A DNA stretch of 64,000 nucleotides from Psychrobacter sp. Pi2-52 (GTDB taxonomy: Bacteria; Pseudomonadota; Gammaproteobacteria; Pseudomonadales; Moraxellaceae): assembly GCF_904846705.1 (NCBI RefSeq), contig NZ_CAJHBS010000015.1, positions 1-64,000 on the forward strand, in the 5' to 3' direction. This document shows, in pieces, positions 42,499 to 51,538 of this stretch. Made by a program: the position numbers and the translations under genes. Position 1 is the first letter of the stretch; the number at the start of each line of letters is the position of its first letter. The notes beneath the pieces were generated by a model. The model ran no database searches. It saw only the letters and a program-made list of their open reading frames with translations, and had not been told where the DNA came from.

Positions 42499-43191
42499 CT
42501 ACTCTGTACCAAGCTCAAGCAAGCTCGCGTTACCACCGATTGCTGTGGTATTGATAGTCTTGACTCGCTCAGTGACAAAGCGATGCAGATAATCAGGCGT
42601 TAGCATTTCTGACAAGCCTTCCATATCAGTGACACTGATAACCTGTGTCAAAATACCGTCAGTATTGGCAAGCTCTTGACTGATGACTTGCACTTCGCTG
42701 CGGCTACCAGAGACAGCCACTTGTGCTAGACGATCGATGTATAAAAGCGTGACTGTTTGCGAATCGTTAGCCACACTCAATACATCTTCGCTGATACCTG
42801 TGTCGTGCAGTATCTTAGCAGCTTCATTACACATCTCATCTTGGCTTGGGCAATGCAATATAACTTCATTACCTGTTAGGAGTGCCGCGATGAGCTGACC
42901 TAATACTGCCATGGCTCTAGCAGTTTCGCCACCGATGACCATCGTCTTACCACGACCAGTCACATACAAGTCATTGGACTCGCCTGTTGCCCCTGTCATA
43001 CGATGCATCTCATCCAAGCTAGGCGCAGCGCTCAACAAATGGTTGAATAAACGCTTTGCTTTATTGGCATCACCAGTGAGCAATGCCAGTTTTGGAACGG
43101 CTGCTTGTAGATACGTTGCGCGATTCACTGCGCCGAGTAATCGCCAAGATTCACAAACCTGGGCATGATTTTTTTTGAATTCAGTCGCCAT
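42499..43191 (-). CDS. separate C-terminal (ALDH-superfamily) domain of PutA
   Basis: A 230-residue protein that aligns by eye with the last part of long PutA proteins such as E. coli PutA. MTGATGESNDLYVTGRGKTM matches the E. coli segment around LLPGPTGERNTWTLLPRERV. The end, TINTTAIGGNASLLELG, matches the terminal conserved motif VNTAAAGGNASLMTIG. In long PutAs this domain helps close the substrate tunnel and the dimer interface. Here it is a separate gene starting 11 bp after the putA stop, in another frame, with GGAG eight bases before its ATG. It most likely assembles with PutA in trans; that is inference. Confidence 0.82.
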   Translation of the reverse strand: MATEFKKNHAQVCESWRLLGAVNRATYLQAAVPKLALLTGDANKAKRLFNHLLSAAPSLDEMHRMTGATGESNDLYVTGRGKTMVIGGETARAMAVLGQLIAALLTGNEVILHCPSQDEMCNEAAKILHDTGISEDVLSVANDSQTVTLLYIDRLAQVAVSGSRSEVQVISQELANTDGILTQVISVTDMEGLSEMLTPDYLHRFVTERVKTINTTAIGGNASLLELGTE

Positions 43192-43202
43192 GTTGCTACT
43201 CC

Positions 43203-46200
43203 TTATGCGAGTTCTGTTTGAGTGGTAGTTTGGGTTTCGGTCGCTGTCATATGAGCAGCTGACTGTTCAGCGTTAACTGATTCTGAGCTAAGTTGCATCA
43301 GACGCGCGACATAGTGCGGGCCACCAGCTTTAGGACCAGTACCTGATAGACCACAACCACCGAATGGTTGGACGTTTACGACCGCGCCGATTTGGTTACG
43401 GTTGATGTAAGTGTTACCAACAAAGGCACGGCGCTCAATGTGCTCAACAGTATTTTCGATACGGCTATGGATACCTAACGTCAAACCAAAGCCTGTGTTG
43501 TTAATGGCATCAATCAGCTTATTCAAATCACGTGCTTGATAACGAAGTACGTGTAGAATTGGGCCAAAGTGCTCACCACCGATCACATCGATGCTCTTCA
43601 CTTCGATTGCGGTTGGCAATACAAAGGTAGACTTCTCTTGACTAACAACTGAGCTTGAGCTCATGGGCGTCTGTGCCAAGATAGTAGCAGTCGGCTCAGC
43701 ACTCATACGTTCGATGTGCGCCTCTAAACCATGCTTAGCATCAGCATCAATCACTGGACCTACATCTGTCGCAGCATATAGAGGATTACCTACAGACAGC
43801 TCAGCCATATTACCTTGCAATAGCTCGATTAAATCATCTGCCATCTCTTCTTGCACACACAATATGCGACAAGCTGAACAACGCTGACCTGCTGAACCAA
43901 ATGCTGATAGTACCGCATCTCTAACGACTTGCTCTGGCAGTGCTGTTGAGTCAACGATCATCGCATTTTGACCGCCAGTCTCAGCGATAAAGACAGGCAA
44001 TTCGCCACTGGTTTGTGCATGGTCATTTAAGCTTTGGTTGATACGTTGGGCTGTTTGAGTAGAGCCTGTAAATATCACACCTGCAATGTTGTCAGCAGCC
44101 GTCAAAGCACCACCTACGTCGCCTGCGCCAATGACTAATTGCAATGCTTCTGCGGGTATACCCGCTTGATACATCAACTGTGCACCAAAGTGAGCTACCA
44201 AACTGGTTTGTTCAGCAGGTTTCGCTACTACCGTGTTACCTGCAGCAAGTGCAGCTACAATCTGTCCCGTATAGATAGCCAATGGGAAGTTCCATGGACT
44301 GATACAAACGAAAGTACCGCGTGCTTTATACACTTGACGAGACTGCTTGCCAGCCAAGTCTGTGAACTCATGTACGACGTCATCTAGACGCTCTGCTTCG
44401 TCAGCATAGAAACGACAGAAATCAACGGCTTCTTTGATTTCATCAATACCGTCTTGCATGGTTTTACCCGCTTCAACTTGGCATAGTGCCATTAGTTCAG
44501 CGTAGTTTTCTTCGTATAGCTCAGCAATCTTACGTAATATCTCAGCACGCTTAGCAGCTGGTACATTTTTCCATACATCTTGACCAGCAACAGCAACGTC
44601 AATCGCTTGGCGAGCCACTTCAGCGTTGGCATAAGTTACTTTACCAGCACTAACTTCGTGGTTCCAAGGCGCAAGTACAGTCTGCGTATCAAGCTGATTC
44701 GTTTGACCATCTACTTCGTAGGTATCAACAGCTTTACCATTGATGATAGAGGTTGCTGACCATGTCTTATGCAGATGGCTATCAATAGCTGATTTGAACG
44801 GCAGCCATTGTGACTCTACAAAGATATTAGGGCCAAAACTTGCACGGCGTTCACCGTAAATCTCTAACGGTAACGGGATGTCTGGATTGTGCAATGTTGC
44901 ATTACCAAGTAGCTTGTCGTATGGATGCACCGTTAGCTTTTCAATTGGGTAAGATTTGTCTAGCAACTGATGAACAAACGAGCTGTTGGCACCGTTCTCA
45001 AGCAAGCGGCGTACCAAGTACGGTAGCAAGTCTTTATGCGCACCTACTGGCGCATAGATACGTACAGGAATCTCATAAGCTTGCAAAATATGATCATAAA
45101 GCGCATCGCCCATGCCGTGCAGACGTTGGAATTCAAAATCTCTATGTGCAGTCATGGTCATGATTGAAGACAGTGTATGCGCATTATGCGTGGCAAACTG
45201 TGGCCAGATTAGCCCGCGCAGATGGTCTGACAATAAGAAGCGCGCACAAGCAAGATATGCAGTATCCGTACCTTCTTTACGTGTCCAAACTGGATAGCCT
45301 GATAGACCTTTTTGCTGAGCAAGTTTGATCTCAGTATCCCAGTAAGCGCCTTTTACTAGACGTACTGGAATACGATCACCGACTTCAGTAGACAAACGAG
45401 CAAGCCATGCTAATACAGCGATTGCGCGTTTAGAGTACCCTTGTACAACGATACCTAAACCATCCCAGTCCGCCGTTAAATTATCACGGTACAAAGACTC
45501 AAACAGTTTTAGAGAAATCTCAAGACGATCTGCTTCTTCAGCATCAATACTGATATCGACATTGACTTCACGTGCCGCTTCAATCAATAGTAGGCAGCGC
45601 TGACGCAATAACCCCATTACTTGCGCTTCTTGCGTGGCTTCATAGCGAGGATGCAGTGCTGATAATTTGATAGACACTGACGGCTTTGGCATGCCTTCTT
45701 TGACTTTTACGTTGGCCGTAGCTCTGATCGCATGTAGATAGTCGTTGAAGTATTTTTCCGCATCTTTATGCGTGATGGCCGCTTCGCCTAACATATCAAA
45801 TGAATAGGTATAGCCTCTGTTACGATATGGTTGGCTGTTTTTATTGGCGTCTTCGATGGTCTCGCCCAATACAAACTGATGGCCCATGATACGCATGGCT
45901 TTTTGCATCGCACTGCGAATGACAGGCTCACCCATCTTCTTAGTCATGCGATCCAAGAAACCTGATGCAGTGGTGCTGCTATCAATACTGACAACGCGAC
46001 CAGTCATCATCATGCCCCAAGTAGAGGCATTGACCATAAAGCCATTGTCATTTTTAATGTGCTTTTTCCAGTCGGCCACACTCATTTTGTCATGAATCAA
46101 CGCATCAGCTGTATAGTTGTCTGGCACACGAATCAAGGCTTCTGCCAAGCTCATTAGCAAGATACCTTCTTGAGTATCAAGGCTATACTCCAGCAATAAT

Positions 46201-46466
46201 GAGTCAACCATCTTGACGGCTTTACCATCATTACGCACGTGCTCGACCAGTTTGCGCGTTTGCTCAGCAGCAGCATCGCGTTCTTCTATACTGGGTTTAG
46301 CAAGTGGCAATAACTCAGACAACCAACGTTCTTCATCGGCGCTATATAGCGGCGAAATACGCTTATTTAGCGCTTCTGCTGACTGGGCGAGATACTCAGG
46401 CGACAGCATATCAACAGGATTAAACAAGATCGGCTCTTGCGGGGTAAACTGGTCTACTGGGTTCAT
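43203..46466 (-). CDS. putA: bifunctional proline dehydrogenase/L-glutamate-gamma-semialdehyde dehydrogenase
   Basis: Oxidises proline to glutamate in two steps. From ATG 46466 (GGAG upstream) it has 1087 residues: an N-terminal arm, the FAD-binding PRODH barrel (KPSVSIKLSALHPRYE, RLVKGAYWDTEIKLAQ), and the NAD-dependent P5C dehydrogenase with ETGGQNAMIVD and the catalytic Cys in SAGQRCSACR. No N-terminal ribbon-helix-helix DNA-binding domain is present, so it is not a self-repressing PutA. It ends soon after GLSGTGPKAGGPHYVARLM with a Thr/Gln-rich tail. The further C-terminal domain seen in long PutAs is the next gene. An upstream start at 46556 would add 30 unconserved residues. Confidence 0.96.
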   Translation of the reverse strand: MNPVDQFTPQEPILFNPVDMLSPEYLAQSAEALNKRISPLYSADEERWLSELLPLAKPSIEERDAAAEQTRKLVEHVRNDGKAVKMVDSLLLEYSLDTQEGILLMSLAEALIRVPDNYTADALIHDKMSVADWKKHIKNDNGFMVNASTWGMMMTGRVVSIDSSTTASGFLDRMTKKMGEPVIRSAMQKAMRIMGHQFVLGETIEDANKNSQPYRNRGYTYSFDMLGEAAITHKDAEKYFNDYLHAIRATANVKVKEGMPKPSVSIKLSALHPRYEATQEAQVMGLLRQRCLLLIEAAREVNVDISIDAEEADRLEISLKLFESLYRDNLTADWDGLGIVVQGYSKRAIAVLAWLARLSTEVGDRIPVRLVKGAYWDTEIKLAQQKGLSGYPVWTRKEGTDTAYLACARFLLSDHLRGLIWPQFATHNAHTLSSIMTMTAHRDFEFQRLHGMGDALYDHILQAYEIPVRIYAPVGAHKDLLPYLVRRLLENGANSSFVHQLLDKSYPIEKLTVHPYDKLLGNATLHNPDIPLPLEIYGERRASFGPNIFVESQWLPFKSAIDSHLHKTWSATSIINGKAVDTYEVDGQTNQLDTQTVLAPWNHEVSAGKVTYANAEVARQAIDVAVAGQDVWKNVPAAKRAEILRKIAELYEENYAELMALCQVEAGKTMQDGIDEIKEAVDFCRFYADEAERLDDVVHEFTDLAGKQSRQVYKARGTFVCISPWNFPLAIYTGQIVAALAAGNTVVAKPAEQTSLVAHFGAQLMYQAGIPAEALQLVIGAGDVGGALTAADNIAGVIFTGSTQTAQRINQSLNDHAQTSGELPVFIAETGGQNAMIVDSTALPEQVVRDAVLSAFGSAGQRCSACRILCVQEEMADDLIELLQGNMAELSVGNPLYAATDVGPVIDADAKHGLEAHIERMSAEPTATILAQTPMSSSSVVSQEKSTFVLPTAIEVKSIDVIGGEHFGPILHVLRYQARDLNKLIDAINNTGFGLTLGIHSRIENTVEHIERRAFVGNTYINRNQIGAVVNVQPFGGCGLSGTGPKAGGPHYVARLMQLSSESVNAEQSAAHMTATETQTTTQTELA

Positions 46467-47130
46467 AATAACTCCATAACTATCGTTTAAAAACCATAAT
46501 AAATGGTGCTTTAGGAAGTCTGATCGTCCTGTATAACTGCTCATAACCGCTATCAAAAAATAGGGGTTATTGACGGATATTCACAGCAATAATCAAAAGA
46601 CCAAACGGCGCCATCACAAAACTAAAAATCCAGCATAGGCTGGAGACGGTTAAGTAGGTCGTTCGACTGTTAAACGGGCTACGTTAACAATACAAAGGCA
46701 ACAACGAAAAGCTAAGCGGCATTAGTGCCTTCTTCTTGTTAGTAGTGAAAGGAGTGTGATGACCAAATATCGCCTTATTGAACCGAAAAATCGCTCTAAT
46801 AATTACAAATCCGTCATCTTTGATGATGCTAATTCACTGTAAGAAAAACCTCTACGGCGTTGATTGAGGTGATGCGCTTAACTCGGCTATAATATCACGA
46901 AAGTTTTTTTCAAACTAACGAAATTTATTATTTTCATAAATTAATATATATCTAAATAACAATAACTTACAAGCATTTTATTGGCCATGACGCTTTGGTT
47001 ACGTTTTTTTGTTTACTATTGCCCATAGTTTGGCATCACCCTACTTAATACTGGTATCAGAAATACTAAACATTAACCATAAGAATATCGGGATTAAATT
47101 AAGACGATAGTCTTATAATGCTGACAAAAA
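46467..47130. other. upstream region of putA
   Basis: About 660 bp without a long gene, holding the putA promoter. Visible items are a small CCAGC/GCTGG hairpin at 46630-46643, a candidate 27-codon frame on the plus strand (46759-46842), and very AT-rich DNA from about 46900 on. No regulator-binding site could be named. Confidence 0.45.
46759..46842 (+). CDS. candidate 27-residue small protein
   Basis: ATG 46759 opens a 27-codon frame encoding a basic and polar peptide (MTKYRLIEPKNRSNNYKSVI, then FDDANSL). It is preceded by AAAGGAG at optimal spacing, unusually strong for a chance frame. It lies antisense in the putA upstream region. No family is recognised, and it may be spurious. Confidence 0.3.
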   Translation: MTKYRLIEPKNRSNNYKSVIFDDANSL

Positions 47131-47165
47131 AAACCCTCCTTATCATCAGCTGATAAGGAGGGTTT
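47126..47165 (-). terminator. intrinsic terminator of the AzgA-like gene
   Basis: A perfect 15-bp stem (47131-47145 with 47151-47165) with a 5-nt loop is followed on the minus strand by five more T residues. Confidence 0.93.
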
Positions 47166-47204
47166 CTTGTTTAAGACACTATTAATGTCTTACTACACTT
47201 TGCA

Positions 47205-48500
47205 TTATAGGAAGATAATCTTGAACAACAATATAGCAGTCAAAATCCAGACAGCGATACTGATATCTGCAAACTTGCCTGCAATTGCTTTTACAGCTGT
47301 AAAGGTAATAAAACCAAGTGCGATACCGTCAGCGATAGAGTATGTAAGCGGTGTGAATAGCAATACCACGACCACTGGTGCCGCTTCTGTTAAGTCGCTC
47401 CAGTTAATGTCCTTTAGGGTACCCATCATAAGTACGGCTACATAAAAGATAGCGCCAGCCGTTGCATAAGCTGGAATCATACCTGCTAGTGGCGAGAAGA
47501 AGATACTGAACAGGAATAACACACCTACCGTAACAGCCATCAAGCCTGTACGGCCACCTGAGGCGATACCAGAGATACTCTCAATATAACTGGTCGTCGA
47601 TGAAGTACCCAGTAAAGAACCTGCTACTGTCGCTGTTGAATCAGCAAGTAGTGCTTTGCCCATGTTCGGGATATTGCCATCTTTGTCCGTTAGTTTTGCT
47701 TGGCTAGTGGTGGCAATCAAAGTGCCAGCAGTATCAAATAAATCGACAAATAAGAAGGCAAAGATCACACTGATCATGCCCACATCAAATGCACCAGCAA
47801 TATCTAACTGCATAAGCGTCGGTGCAATAGAAGGCGGTGAAGAGATGATACCTGTGAACTGTGTATAGCCCATTAATAAGCTAATCAGTGCAACCAATAA
47901 AATACCAATGGTTACCGCACCTGGGACTCTTTTATAAGACAGGCCAATGATAACAACAAAACCTAGTGAAGCCATGACAGGACCAAACGATGTCATGTCA
48001 CCAAGGCCAACTAAGGTTGCATCATGATTGACGATGATGCCTGCGCTTTGCAATGCGATAAACGCCAAGAACGCACCAATACCAGCGACTACGCCATTTT
48101 TGAGAGACGTTGGAATGGCATTAATGATTGCTTCACGAATCTTAAATAGACTCAATAGTACGAAGATACAACCAGACAAGAACACCGCACCTAGCGCTGT
48201 CTGCCATGCGTAGCCCATACCAAGCACCACACCATAGGTAAAGAAGGCATTAAGACCCATACCTGGTGCAAGCGCAACTGGTAGTCGGGCGTAGATACCC
48301 ATGATGAAACAACCTACTGCTGCTGCTATACAGGTCGCTACAAATACGGCCCCTTTATCCATACCCGCATCGGCTAAGACGTTAGGGTTGACAAAGATAA
48401 TATAAGCCATCGTCAAGAACGTGGTTATACCAGCGATGATTTCTGTTTTGATCGTGGTATTTTCACCATTAATCCCAAAATAGCGTTCAATTGCATTCAT
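47205..48500 (-). CDS. NCS2 family purine permease, AzgA-like (guanine/hypoxanthine/adenine)
   Basis: A 431-residue proton-coupled nucleobase permease of the AzgA subgroup. It begins RYFGINGENTTIKTEIIAGITTFLTMAYIIFVNP, whose first part is characteristic of the group. It also has LAPGMGLNAFFTYGVV, DLFDTAGTLIATTSQ and the SSTTSYIESISGIASGGRTG block. E. coli relatives carry hypoxanthine/guanine (GhxP) or adenine (AdeP). Its location a few kb from the guanine-to-urea genes fits purine salvage or breakdown, though no RutR-like box is visible upstream. A strong terminator follows. Confidence 0.9.
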   Translation of the reverse strand: MNAIERYFGINGENTTIKTEIIAGITTFLTMAYIIFVNPNVLADAGMDKGAVFVATCIAAAVGCFIMGIYARLPVALAPGMGLNAFFTYGVVLGMGYAWQTALGAVFLSGCIFVLLSLFKIREAIINAIPTSLKNGVVAGIGAFLAFIALQSAGIIVNHDATLVGLGDMTSFGPVMASLGFVVIIGLSYKRVPGAVTIGILLVALISLLMGYTQFTGIISSPPSIAPTLMQLDIAGAFDVGMISVIFAFLFVDLFDTAGTLIATTSQAKLTDKDGNIPNMGKALLADSTATVAGSLLGTSSTTSYIESISGIASGGRTGLMAVTVGVLFLFSIFFSPLAGMIPAYATAGAIFYVAVLMMGTLKDINWSDLTEAAPVVVVLLFTPLTYSIADGIALGFITFTAVKAIAGKFADISIAVWILTAILLFKIIFL

Positions 48501-49128
48501 AAGTGTCGCCCCCGACTGGATAATAAAAAGTCATCATTACCTAAAATTAAACATGACCTCAGCGAAAAAATAACGATGCCACAATAAGAATAATGTAGTA
48601 ACAAAGCGTAACATATTAGACCAGTTATCTTACAAACTCAATCGTTGATAATATCTATCTCGTACAAAATAGGATTTTGAGAGACTTCAAGACTATTGGC
48701 CAAAAAAGCCACATGAAAAGTTATATATAGTCATGTTGCCCTACGCTATTCGAAAAACTACTTTCTATTCGTCATTAAGGTAATATTCGGTTTGAGTCAT
48801 TAGTTTTAGGTAATAAGTATTTGCTCGGTCATTATTCATGTTATCCAACTAACTATTGAATGAATCAATAGCAGCCCAACCAAATAGTCGTTTAACACAT
48901 TAATAATGACCTTTCTCTCATTTAGAAGTAAACTAGGGGGTTATTATACCGATACCTAAATCGCGATACTTACTGTTGCAGCATTTTTCTAAGCACAGTT
49001 ACAAATTTTTAGTGAAGAAACGTGCTGCGTATTAAATAATAAAAAGTAAATAGTGTTTGTTTAGGGGTTGTCTGGTTCGGATACCACTATTCCAGCCAGC
49101 TGTTATCAATTATTCGTGAGTCCATTAC
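48501..49128. other. divergent intergenic region azgA-like to tolQ
   Basis: 628 bp between divergent genes with no supportable coding frame. It presumably contains the promoters of both. No inverted repeat, RNA or known operator was recognised. Confidence 0.4.
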
Positions 49129-49851
49129 ATGCCTGAATCATTAAATATTGTCGATCTTATTACCCAAGCCAGTCTATTGGTGCAGATTGTGATGGCACTA
49201 TTGTTATTAGCTTCTTTGCTCAGCTGGGTTATTATCTTTCGCATGAGTGCTCGACTTGGTACAGCCAAAAACTTTGATCAACAGTTTGAGACTTGGTTTT
49301 GGTCAGGCGAAGACTTAGCCAAGCTATACCAAGGCATTCAGGGTTCTCCTGATCGTCAAGGACTTGAGCAGATTTTTTATGTGGGATTTTCAGAATACCT
49401 AAGAATGCATAAAAAGCGTCAACCTAAAGACGACATTATCGATGGTGTTGAACGCAAGCTACGCGTCGGCTTAGGTCGTCAGCAACAATTGCTAGAGTCA
49501 GGACTGACGACGCTAGCCAGCATTGGCTCCGTTGCTCCGTACATCGGATTGTTCGGTACAGTGTGGGGCATCATGAATGCCTTTTTGGGACTGTCTCAAA
49601 CTGAGCAAGCTACCCTCGCCTCGGTAGCGCCCGGTATCGCGGAAGCACTGATTGCCACAGCTATGGGTTTGTTTGCCGCTATCCCTGCGGTATTGGCATA
49701 CAACCACTTCACAGCAAAATCGAGCCGACTATATGACTCGCGCGCCTTATTTTGTGATGAGATGACAGGCATGCTACAGCGTGAGACCAGCGTACAAGCA
49801 CCTATTAGCAAAGAAACCCAAGTTAATGCAGGTCAGGTGACAGGGCTATGA
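49129..49851 (+). CDS. tolQ: Tol-Pal system proton channel subunit TolQ
   Basis: Inner-membrane MotA/TolQ/ExbB-family protein that with TolR converts proton flow into force on TolA. The 240 residues have an N-terminal membrane helix (LLVQIVMALLLLASLLSWVII), a cytoplasmic loop, and two C-terminal helices with SVAPYIGLFGTVWGIMNAF and APGIAEALIATAMGLFAAIP. The ybgC thioesterase gene that often precedes tolQ is absent. It overlaps tolR by 4 bp (ATGA). Confidence 0.96.
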   Translation: MPESLNIVDLITQASLLVQIVMALLLLASLLSWVIIFRMSARLGTAKNFDQQFETWFWSGEDLAKLYQGIQGSPDRQGLEQIFYVGFSEYLRMHKKRQPKDDIIDGVERKLRVGLGRQQQLLESGLTTLASIGSVAPYIGLFGTVWGIMNAFLGLSQTEQATLASVAPGIAEALIATAMGLFAAIPAVLAYNHFTAKSSRLYDSRALFCDEMTGMLQRETSVQAPISKETQVNAGQVTGL

Positions 49852-50306
49852 AACCAAACCCCTACGGCCGTGAAAAAAAAGCCCTTAATGCAGAAATGAA
49901 CGTCGTACCTTACATTGACGTCATGCTGGTGCTACTGGTGATATTTATGGTGACAGCACCGATGCTGATTACAGGTGTCGATGTTGATTTGCCAAAAGAG
50001 CAAACCAATACTATGAGTCAAAGCCAGTTACCTGTGATTGTCTCGTTGACTGATAAAGGTGATATTTTTATAAGTTATGAAAGTAATGTCGACGTGCCTG
50101 TAAGTGAGCCTGAGCTGATTAATACATTATCTAACCTGCAGTCTCAGAGCGATAATAGTAATGCTGATCCAGTACAGGTGATGATCAATGCCGACCAAAA
50201 CAATCAGTACGGTGCCATCATGACGCTCATGGCAACTTTGCAACAAGCAGGTATCGAAAAGGTGGGTTTACTGACTGGCGCACCACTACCCACGCCTTCT
50301 TTATAG
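49848..50306 (+). CDS. tolR: Tol-Pal system protein TolR
   Basis: ExbD/TolR-family subunit of the proton channel. The 152 residues contain the single membrane helix with the proton-carrying Asp in NVVPYIDVMLVLLVIFMVTA, followed by a periplasmic domain starting DVDLPKEQ. Translationally coupled to tolQ through an ATGA overlap. tolA follows 73 bp later. Confidence 0.96.
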   Translation: MKPNPYGREKKALNAEMNVVPYIDVMLVLLVIFMVTAPMLITGVDVDLPKEQTNTMSQSQLPVIVSLTDKGDIFISYESNVDVPVSEPELINTLSNLQSQSDNSNADPVQVMINADQNNQYGAIMTLMATLQQAGIEKVGLLTGAPLPTPSL

Positions 50307-50379
50307 TGATAAGCGTCCCTTAGTAAATGTCTTATATCATAATAGCCAATCCTAGTAATCCATCTGACAAATCACGTTC

Positions 50380-51402
50380 ATGAGTATCCTTACCATGCAT
50401 AATGCTCCTGCCGTCTATGTACCTACCGAACCAGAAAGCAACGGGCTAACACTGCCGACGTTGCTAAGCTTACTGGCGCATGGCCTTATCATCGGCATAC
50501 TGGTTTACAACTATCAAACCATTGAGGTCGAGACTGCTGGTAGTATTGAGACGGTCATGGTATCTCCTGAGCAACTTGCTGAAATGCAAGGACAAATACT
50601 GGCCAACCGTGCAGCAGCCAGCGCAATGCAGATGAATAGTAGCACTAGCGACTCGTCTAGTAGTGCCCAGCCAGAAATATCTGGTAGTAGCGTAAGTGCG
50701 CAAAATCAAAGTCAGTCAAGCTCTCAGCGCGTGCCTGTATTTACACGATCTGAGGAACCCGCTGGTCAACCCATACTGATGAGCGAAGACCATCAACAAC
50801 GTTTGCTTGAGCAAAATCAAGAATATGAGCGAAAAATGGCTGAGTGGGCAGCACAATTAGACGAGTCAGCCATGGAAGAGCTTGACCAAGTCGATCAAAG
50901 CAAACGCGATCAGCTTATAGAAGAACAAAAAAGACTGGGAGAGTTTCGTCAGAAGCAAAACAATCCACCAAAGATAAAACGTCCCACTGCTAGCGATCGC
51001 AATATTGAGATTGATACTGCCGGCTCTGGCAATGCAGGAAAAACCTTTAGCCTGTCAGATGGGCAGTCTACTATGTCTGATGATACGTCAACCTCTAGTA
51101 CGTCCAAGGGTAGTAGTCGTTCTGCATCCAGTGGCAGTCGCGGTGCTAGCAACAGCGAAATCATCAATTTAATCAAGCGCAACTATACGCCGCCTACCGC
51201 CGCGCGAGGTTCTACTCAACGCGCCACCTTGACCATCACTGTCAATGCAAATGGCGATGTGATCAATGTGACCGCCTCTGGACCTGATAGCACGGTCAAC
51301 GAAGCGGCAAGACAAGCGGTACTCAATACTGGCAGTCTCCCAATTGATGCTGATGACCCTAAATACCCGACTTTCACCATACAGTTTAAAGGCAGCAATT
51401 AA
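50380..51402 (+). CDS. tolA: Tol-Pal system protein TolA
   Basis: Links the inner and outer membrane parts of the Tol-Pal machine. The 340 residues comprise an N-terminal anchor (LPTLLSLLAHGLIIGILVYN), a periplasmic middle section rich in Ser and Gln and then charged helical (QQRLLEQNQEYERKMAEWAA), a Ser-rich stretch, and a TonB/TolA C-terminal domain (TLTITVNANGDVINVTASG, ending FTIQFKGSN). The middle helix is shorter than in E. coli. The ribosome site at ATG 50380 is weak; an in-frame ATG at 50395 is an alternative. Confidence 0.92.
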   Translation: MSILTMHNAPAVYVPTEPESNGLTLPTLLSLLAHGLIIGILVYNYQTIEVETAGSIETVMVSPEQLAEMQGQILANRAAASAMQMNSSTSDSSSSAQPEISGSSVSAQNQSQSSSQRVPVFTRSEEPAGQPILMSEDHQQRLLEQNQEYERKMAEWAAQLDESAMEELDQVDQSKRDQLIEEQKRLGEFRQKQNNPPKIKRPTASDRNIEIDTAGSGNAGKTFSLSDGQSTMSDDTSTSSTSKGSSRSASSGSRGASNSEIINLIKRNYTPPTAARGSTQRATLTITVNANGDVINVTASGPDSTVNEAARQAVLNTGSLPIDADDPKYPTFTIQFKGSN

Positions 51403-51538
51403 TCAGTTGCTAGGTCCTTATAATATTGGTAACGTGACGTTAAGCGGCTTGTATCGCATAGGTTGCTGCCTCATCTAGATGCTTGTCTCATTAAATAAAA
51501 AATGAATATCATACTAATTTTAGGAGCTCCATTTACTC

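Noticed and set aside
42499..43205. Treating the second PutA gene as a pseudogene fragment from a simple frameshift
   Set aside because: It has its own ATG with a well-placed GGAG, an intact frame to a conserved terminal motif, and PutA ends in a distinct tail; still listed as something to verify in relatives.
49513..49811. Antisense frames within tolQ and similar frames inside mnmG, putA, katG and others
   Set aside because: All are shadows of strongly conserved genes on the opposite strand or in other frames, without family matches or ribosome sites.
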